This document shows positions 58,617 to 64,000 of a stretch of DNA of 64,000 nt, one piece after another. The notes under the pieces were generated by a model. That model made no database searches and had not been told where the DNA came from. It saw nothing but the letters and a program-made list of their open reading frames with translations. Position 1 is the stretch's first letter. Each line of letters starts with the position of its first letter. This stretch comes from Novosphingobium sp. SG751A (lineage in GTDB: Bacteria > Pseudomonadota > Alphaproteobacteria > Sphingomonadales > Sphingomonadaceae), in assembly GCF_013149295.1 (NCBI RefSeq), contig NZ_JABGCB010000022.1, positions 1 through 64,000 on the forward strand. Reading direction: 5' to 3'. A program made the position numbers and the translations under genes.

Positions 58617-61412
58617 TCACAGCTTCAGCGAGAGCGTCACGCGGCCCGCATGGTCCACGCCTTGTTCGCCCAACACACCGTGATAGCCCACATCAAGCAC
58701 AACGCCCTTCGCGCCCGCCCAGTTCAGCCCCAGATCAAAGGCCGCCGCATTGCGCGACAGATCCGCGCCGCTCACAGCAAAACTCTGTCCGCCCGCGACG
58801 AAGCCCAGCGTCGTTCGTCCCTGCGATGCCCCATAGCGATGCTGCCATGCCACACGCCCCTGCGCCGAAATGCCTCCGGCAACCGGCGTGGCAAGACGTG
58901 CGCCCAGTTCGGTCATTTCCGACCAACGGGTACGGGCCTCGCCCTGCAACGCCGCCGCGCCGCCCTGCTCGGCAAAGCCGTCAGTGGACAGGCGATAGAC
59001 CCGGCCCGCGACGAAAGGCGTTACCACCCCGCCGCCCAGCGCCACCGGCACGCCGATCTCGCCAAAGCCATGCAGCACATTGCCCTTGTAACTGGCCTGA
59101 TCGCTGTCGCTAAAGCCAGTGAAGGACACCTGTCGCGACACATGGTTCGACGCCCAGACATAGCCCAAGCCGCCTTGCAGCGACAGGCCGCGCAGCGCAG
59201 CGCGCGCATAGGCCAGCACCTCGGGCGTGTTGACGCTGGCTGTACCGGTGGCCGCGTTCAGCCGCGTATGGCGATAGCCCGCAGCCAGACCAAGCGTGAC
59301 CGCCCCCAGCCCGTTTTCCAGCCCCATCACACCGCCAATGCTCTGCCGCGACACGGGGGTTGCGCCGCCAAGGCCCGTGCTGTTGCCCGTGCTGCCCTGC
59401 AACTGACCCCAGAGACGCCAGCCAGACTGATGCGTGCCGGTGCGGGCCAGCGCGGTTTCGGTCAGCATATCGGCCGCATGCAGGATCGCAGCGCGCACCG
59501 CGCCATGCAGGTCCCCCGTCAACTGCGGATAGGCGGCGCGCAAGGTGGCATCGTCCGGCGTCAGAGCCAGCGCGGCGTAGAGCGCATTGCTGCTCGACAG
59601 GCCGATCAGCCCGTTGGCCATACCCTGCTGATTAGCCCCCTGCGCCAGCGCCAGCATCGCCGCGTTCGACCGACCGAAGGTTACCGCCACATTGTTGGCG
59701 TCATAGGTCAAGCGATAGGCAATGTCGCTCTGCACCACCGTGTACTGCCCGCTTACCCCGCCAGCGGCGCTGAGCAGCGTGTAGCTCTGACCGTAAACGG
59801 CGTTCTGCGTGGTGATCACCAGCTTTGAACCCGAAGCCAGCGAGGCGGCGCCGGAAACGGTGATTTTGCTGGCATTGCCGCCATTCACCAACGCAGCATA
59901 GGTCGACCCTGAGGCCTGGGTGAAATTGCCCGCCACGTTCAGCGTGCCAACACCGCTGCCAGAGGCTGCGCTGGGCGAAACAGTGCCCCCCGACTGCACG
60001 ATCAGCCCCGCCACGCTGCCATTGCCCGCCAACGTGCCGCCGCTCGCCACGGTAACCGCCGAGGGCATCGCCCCCGCCATCACCAGTCGCCCGGCGGAGA
60101 TCAGCGTTGCCCCGGTAAAGCCGCTCTGATTGCCCAGCGTCAGCGAACCAAGGCCGGTTTTCACCAACTGGCCCGATCCGGTCAGCGTCCCTGAATACGT
60201 CTCATTAGCGCTCTGATTGAAAGTCAGCGTGCCGGAATTGCTGATCGCATTGCCCCACTGACCGGCCGAACCAATGCCCGTGGCGCCCGAAGCGATGGCG
60301 ATGCCATTGACAGGGCTGAGCGGCGCGCTCAGCGTCCATATGCCCGAATTGATGGCCACGGTGGAGAAATTGGCGGTGGCGCCCAGTTGGCCCGTCCCGT
60401 TGCCCGTCAGGGTCAGCGTGTTGGTGCCGCCGCCGCCGTCGATCGCGCCCTTGACCGAAGAACCGGTGAGCAGGGTGACAGTGTCATTGGCGCTGCCCAG
60501 TTGAATGGCCGTGGCCGCACCCCCGGCATCGACCGTTCCCGCCACCGTCAGGTCCATGGCCCCGGTGCTGCCGATAATGGCCGTGCTGCCGGAGGATTGC
60601 ACCGTACCGCCCGCAAGGACATTGACCGATGCAGTGCCGCCCGCCGTGCCGCGATAGTCGATGGCGTTGGATGCCGACGCGCTGACGAGGCCCGCGATAT
60701 TCAGGCTCGACCCGCTGGTCAGGATGACGGCAGGCGTGGCCGTTCCGATGGAAACCACACGCCCGGTGGCATTGACGTTGATTGTGGCGGTGCCCCGCAC
60801 GGTGTTCGCAAAGAGATCCCGCGAGATCAGGCTGATCGCCGCATTGCTCGTGATCGAGTTGGCCGAGCTGGTCGAGCTGTACGCGGTGCCGTCGATATTG
60901 ACGGTGGCGCCGGTGCCGGTGATCTGAATCGCCGCTTGGCCGCCGTTGACCTGTGCGCCCGAAACATTGACAAGCCCCAGACTGGTCAGATTGAGCGTGG
61001 CACCCTGGCCCAGACTGATGCCCGTGCCACCGTTGTACACCATGATTGCGCCGTCCATGTTGACGGTGGTGTTGGCGCCGGCCACCACGCCGGTGATGCC
61101 AGTAGCCGAAACGATGGTGCTCCCGAACCGCGCGTTCAGCACACCATTGGTGCCATACAGGGCAATGGCTTGAGAAGAGACCGGCGCGCCGCCATAGGGG
61201 TCAACATTCAGCCCCGCTCCGGCCCCCAGCGTGATATCGGTGCCGCCAATCGCGTTCGTGTAAGGATTGGGCGAAGTGGCATCACAGAATACAGTGGTGC
61301 CGGTGGTGGTGCAATTGGCCCAAGCTATCTGGGCCGAACAAAGCGCCATAACGCCGATCGTGGACGCACACAGAAATTTCGCCAGGGGCGACGAAGCATA
61401 ACCCAATGACAT
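58617..61412 (-). CDS. Autotransporter (type Va) adhesin-like protein
   Basis: 931 aa. A signal peptide (STIGVMALCSAQIAWA) leads into a repetitive Gly/Thr/Ser/Asn-rich passenger (about 35-610) of predicted right-handed beta-helix with many short strands. GSGQLVKTGLGSLTLGN and LISAGRLVMAG form the classic passenger repeat near residues 420-460, and GGVSGQYTVVQSDIAYRLTYDANNV-like strands (VSGQYTVVQSD) mark the junction. The C-terminal 270 residues are a translocator barrel (WRLWGQLQGSTGN to RVTLSLKL). No protease or lipase motif is visible, so adhesion or aggregation is the best guess. The ATG at 61412, after GGGGG, is preferred to a TTG three bases before. Not evidently tied to the catabolic genes. 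Confidence 0.88.
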   Translation of the reverse strand: MSLGYASSPLAKFLCASTIGVMALCSAQIAWANCTTTGTTVFCDATSPNPYTNAIGGTDITLGAGAGLNVDPYGGAPVSSQAIALYGTNGVLNARFGSTIVSATGITGVVAGANTTVNMDGAIMVYNGGTGISLGQGATLNLTSLGLVNVSGAQVNGGQAAIQITGTGATVNIDGTAYSSTSSANSITSNAAISLISRDLFANTVRGTATINVNATGRVVSIGTATPAVILTSGSSLNIAGLVSASASNAIDYRGTAGGTASVNVLAGGTVQSSGSTAIIGSTGAMDLTVAGTVDAGGAATAIQLGSANDTVTLLTGSSVKGAIDGGGGTNTLTLTGNGTGQLGATANFSTVAINSGIWTLSAPLSPVNGIAIASGATGIGSAGQWGNAISNSGTLTFNQSANETYSGTLTGSGQLVKTGLGSLTLGNQSGFTGATLISAGRLVMAGAMPSAVTVASGGTLAGNGSVAGLIVQSGGTVSPSAASGSGVGTLNVAGNFTQASGSTYAALVNGGNASKITVSGAASLASGSKLVITTQNAVYGQSYTLLSAAGGVSGQYTVVQSDIAYRLTYDANNVAVTFGRSNAAMLALAQGANQQGMANGLIGLSSSNALYAALALTPDDATLRAAYPQLTGDLHGAVRAAILHAADMLTETALARTGTHQSGWRLWGQLQGSTGNSTGLGGATPVSRQSIGGVMGLENGLGAVTLGLAAGYRHTRLNAATGTASVNTPEVLAYARAALRGLSLQGGLGYVWASNHVSRQVSFTGFSDSDQASYKGNVLHGFGEIGVPVALGGGVVTPFVAGRVYRLSTDGFAEQGGAAALQGEARTRWSEMTELGARLATPVAGGISAQGRVAWQHRYGASQGRTTLGFVAGGQSFAVSGADLSRNAAAFDLGLNWAGAKGVVLDVGYHGVLGEQGVDHAGRVTLSLKL

Positions 61413-61624
61413 CAAACCCCCTATTCGAATGCTGATCGTAATGACATTACCGAGCGACTATGGCCGCCAACCTCAATCGCAGTCAATTCTAAACAACCAC
61501 GAATATTAGATATTTATATATTTTTTACATCGGAAATCAATATATCCATTCCTTAATATTTACGCCGCATAGATACCTTTGATCTGGTCTTTACCATATC
61601 AGATTATTGCCCCTGTCGAACGGA
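61413..61624. promoter_or_regulatory. AT-rich promoter region of the autotransporter
   Basis: 212 bases, markedly AT-rich at about 61490-61560 (ATTAGATATTTATATATT and neighbouring runs), unlike the GC-rich surroundings. It must hold the autotransporter promoter. I find no inverted repeat of the kinds seen elsewhere in the window. Confidence 0.45.
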
Positions 61625-63310
61625 TCAGTGCGGCTGAGCCTGCTCCGCCGCCGCGCGCCCAAGCAAAAGCGCGCCCAGCGCCTGCTCGTGCGAGGCATAG
61701 CCGCCATAGAGGACAGGGAGCATAATGGTTTTGGCCAGATCGCTCCTGCCCTCGCGCACCAGTTCCTCGGCCAGATAGAGGCGCGGCGCGGGAGCGGCGG
61801 GGTTGATCTGTGTCACTTTGACCATGCCGATCAGCGCCTGCTGGGGCGGCGTTTCCCCCGCCTTGGCAAAGCTGCGGAAATAGGCGATCTGGGGGATTGC
61901 CGCCCCATGGTCCGCAGGCGCGGCGCTCAACAGGATCTGCCGCGCGAAGGCCAGATCGGCCGAGCGCTTGTCCGCCGGTTCGTTAATAGCCTTGTCGGCC
62001 AAGGCCATCCCTTTCCAAGCCAGAGCCAGCGTATTGTCGGGTGATCGGGCCAACACAGCCTCGGCCTGTTGAAGGCACAGGTCGTCATGACCATCGCGGC
62101 ATTCCGCCTCGGCCATCAGCATATGGGCTTCAGCGACATCCCCGGCCTGGGCCAGACTGGCGCGCAGGCCGTGGAGCCAGTCCTCCCGGCGCACGGCATT
62201 ATCATCCTCGATCCGCGCATCCATTTGCAGGCGCGGCCCGATCAGCGCTACCTGTGCGGGAGAAAGGTTGGTGACGATGGGGTCCTGCCCCGGATCCTTC
62301 CCCTTGTCAGACCGGGCATAGAGGATCGAGGATTCCAGATAGACGTTGAATTCATGCTGAAGCTGGCGCAGATCGCCCAGCTCATCGGCGGCCTGCGCCA
62401 TGGGCGTGCCACGGGCAATGGCCGACATATATTTGGAAAAGCTGCGCTGGCGCGCTGGTTTCAGGCCCGAATAAAGGAAGAAATGCGCCATCAGCCATGC
62501 GTGATAGGGCGTCCACACCATCCGCCGATAGCCCGGTTCCAGATAGCGGCCCGTGACAACATCGCCAATCCTGACCGATCCATAGGCGCGCAGCACCTGC
62601 TTGTAGTATAGCGGCGGCGCGGCATAATCGACCACGCCATCGCTGCGCATCACCACGGTTGAAAACAGCGCCCCCACGCCATCGAGATACCAGCGCGGAT
62701 AGGCCGACGGGATATGCGTCAGGATGAAATGCTGGGCGACGCCGGAATAGAGCGCCGCCGTCCAGGGCCGCAGAACCGGTTCACGATTGATGCGGTTGGC
62801 ATCAAGGCAATCCTGATCGTTCTCCATCGCATTGTCGCAATCGCGTTCACGCGCTTCGGGTGTGTTGAGATCAACGATCTGATCGGCCCGCGCCACGGCC
62901 AGAACCGCGCCATCCGTGCGCGGATCATAATAGCGCTGATCGCTCAGGCCTGCGCCATAAGGCCCTTCGGCCGAGCGCGCATTGACCAGCCCCAGATCCT
63001 TGAAAAAGCTCCGCTTGCCAAACAGGGTCACGGTCAGCTTGCCGACTTCGTCATGGGCCTGATCGATGTGATACAGCCGGGCCAGCAAATGTTGCAGCTT
63101 TTCCAGATTGGTGGCGGTTCGCCGCAAGTCAGTCTCGCTGCCATCGCTCAGCACGACGAAATGGTCGGTTTCAGCCCGGTTCCATTTGCCCGGCGGGGTT
63201 ACTGCGCCATTGACCAGAATATCGCTCGCCGGATGGTTCGCTACCTGCGCCATGGCAGGCACACAGAGCGACAGAGAGGCAAGCATGGCAAGGATCGAAT
63301 GGCGCCGCAA
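61625..63310 (-). CDS. Exported protein with TPR-like C-terminus, role unknown
   Basis: 561 aa with a signal peptide (AMLASLSLCVPAMAQ). The N-terminal half (TDHFVVLSDGSETDLRRTATNLEKL-like opening: DHFVVLSDGS, then TVTLFGKRSFF, and later FILTHIPSAYPRWYLDGVGALFS) has the look of the DUF1570-type peptidase-like proteins, but the HExxH expected of a metallopeptidase is replaced by the QHFILTH stretch. The C-terminal half (about 390-560) is a chain of helical hairpins resembling tetratricopeptide repeats (AEAHMLMAEAECRDG, NTLALAWKGMALAD). The start is a TTG; an ATG eight codons on would still give a short signal. Divergent from the MerR-type gene. Function not assigned. Confidence 0.75.
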   Translation of the reverse strand: MRRHSILAMLASLSLCVPAMAQVANHPASDILVNGAVTPPGKWNRAETDHFVVLSDGSETDLRRTATNLEKLQHLLARLYHIDQAHDEVGKLTVTLFGKRSFFKDLGLVNARSAEGPYGAGLSDQRYYDPRTDGAVLAVARADQIVDLNTPEARERDCDNAMENDQDCLDANRINREPVLRPWTAALYSGVAQHFILTHIPSAYPRWYLDGVGALFSTVVMRSDGVVDYAAPPLYYKQVLRAYGSVRIGDVVTGRYLEPGYRRMVWTPYHAWLMAHFFLYSGLKPARQRSFSKYMSAIARGTPMAQAADELGDLRQLQHEFNVYLESSILYARSDKGKDPGQDPIVTNLSPAQVALIGPRLQMDARIEDDNAVRREDWLHGLRASLAQAGDVAEAHMLMAEAECRDGHDDLCLQQAEAVLARSPDNTLALAWKGMALADKAINEPADKRSADLAFARQILLSAAPADHGAAIPQIAYFRSFAKAGETPPQQALIGMVKVTQINPAAPAPRLYLAEELVREGRSDLAKTIMLPVLYGGYASHEQALGALLLGRAAAEQAQPH

Positions 63311-63453
63311 AATATCGTTTCCCCAGTGGTTTGAAGGGCCATTCCAGCATCAGAAAGCAAATCAGTCTAGGCCCGCAATGTGACCTCCTTGTTATAAGTC
63401 ACCGCCACGAATGTTAGTTTGCGCATTGCGCGCCACAGTGGTTAAACGCCCCT

Positions 63454-64000
63454 ATGAAAATGCGTGATCTGGAAACAAGGACCGGCGTTCACCGCGAGAC
63501 GATACGCGTCTATCTGCGCCACGGCCTGATTCCCGAACCCGACCGCCCGCACCGCAATGTCGCCGATTACAGCGAGAAACATGTCAGCGCGATCATCACG
63601 ATCCGGCAGTTGCAGCAGGAAAGCAGGCTGACCCTGGCCCAGATCGGCGCGCTTATGGATGGCAATGGCGCGCAAGGTACGGTCGGCGCCAGCGCGCTGG
63701 ACAAGCTGGAGCAATTGGTCGCCCATCGTTCGGGCGCAGACGGGCCGCCGGTCGCCATCGCTTCGCTGCTCGACCATTATCCTCATGCCGATGAGGACGC
63801 GCGCACGCTGGCGCGGATCGGTATTCTGACCATCATCGAGACCAAGCAAGGCGACATGCTCTCGCTTTCCAGCGCACAGATCGTGCGGATCTGGGGCGAG
63901 ATGCGCAAGGCGGGGTTTGGTGGAAATCTGGACTATACGCCTGATATTCTCGGCTTCTATATCGAAGCCGCCGATTTTGTCGGCCGCTGGGAGGCGACCA
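63454..64000 (+). CDS. MerR-type regulator, cut by the window end
   Basis: Open from the ATG at 63454 to the last base with no stop, at least 182 residues. It begins MKMRDLETRTGVHRETIRVY, followed by LRHGLIPEPDRP, the helix-turn-helix and wing of MerR proteins, then ADYSEKHVSAIITIRQLQ and LTLAQIGALMDG of the second DNA-contact helix pair. The later part (SLLDHYPHADEDARTLARIGI to GGNLDYTPDILGFYIEAAD) is a helical effector region unlike the metal-binding loops of classical MerR, with no cysteine pair, so a metal sensor is unlikely. It is divergent from the exported TPR-like protein. The true end lies outside the window. Confidence 0.82.
   Translation, partial: MKMRDLETRTGVHRETIRVYLRHGLIPEPDRPHRNVADYSEKHVSAIITIRQLQQESRLTLAQIGALMDGNGAQGTVGASALDKLEQLVAHRSGADGPPVAIASLLDHYPHADEDARTLARIGILTIIETKQGDMLSLSSAQIVRIWGEMRKAGFGGNLDYTPDILGFYIEAADFVGRWEAT

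Noticed and set aside
1..64000. CRISPR arrays, tRNA or rRNA genes, transposases, integrases and prophage genes
   Set aside because: None of their sequence hallmarks was found: no regularly spaced repeats, no tRNA cloverleaf with CCA-type end, and no transposase or integrase motif in any plausible frame.

Overview
The window is GC-rich alphaproteobacterial DNA, most likely from a sphingomonad such as Novosphingobium. That placement is an inference from gene content: three TonB-dependent receptors, a receptor / SapC / halogenase-fold / cupin module, LacI-controlled hemicellulose genes and a large autotransporter. There are no rRNA or tRNA genes, no CRISPR array and no intact mobile element. A decayed LysR gene sits at the left edge.

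About 0.7-45.3 kb is a plant hemicellulose (glucuronoarabinoxylan and probably xyloglucan side chain) utilisation region. It runs: GH67 alpha-glucuronidase; a TonB receptor divergent from an MFS transporter and an intracellular GH43 xylosidase; LacI regulator 1; a GH9 glycanase divergent from GH43-xylB-xylA; a secreted beta-sandwich protein, a GH43 arabinanase-like enzyme and a carboxylesterase; a GntR/FCD regulator; aldose epimerase divergent from GH95; GH3, a halogenase-fold flavoprotein and TonB receptor 2, divergent from SapC and a cupin_8 protein; a CE1-type esterase with GH27; GH51 divergent from LacI regulator 2; and a SASA/CE20-like acetylesterase divergent from GH127. The logic is that receptors import oligosaccharides, exported enzymes strip uronic acid, acyl, arabinosyl, galactosyl and fucosyl groups, xylosidases free xylose, and XylA/XylB feed it to the pentose phosphate pathway. 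No endo-xylanase of a familiar family is seen here.

Two operator families overlay this region. A LacI-type palindrome near TGATAGCGCTATCA occurs in seven promoter regions. A FadR-like skeleton, TNRTCNGAYNA, recurs at several of the same promoters and fits the local GntR/FCD regulator.

About 45.3-58.5 kb looks like a separate and apparently uncharacterised catabolic regulon. One tightly overlapped operon carries a TonB receptor, a TauD-type dioxygenase, a thiamine-diphosphate enzyme, a second TauD-like oxygenase and an MFS transporter. Next to it are an IclR regulator, an NTF2-like protein with an MFS transporter, a DUF3237 / CocE-type hydrolase / DUF3237 operon and a MarR regulator. One inverted repeat, GTTGA-N4-TCAAC, occurs at all three promoter regions and ties the block together.

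The right end (58.6-64.0 kb) holds an autotransporter, a secreted protein with a predicted TPR-like C-terminus, and a MerR-type regulator cut by the window edge.
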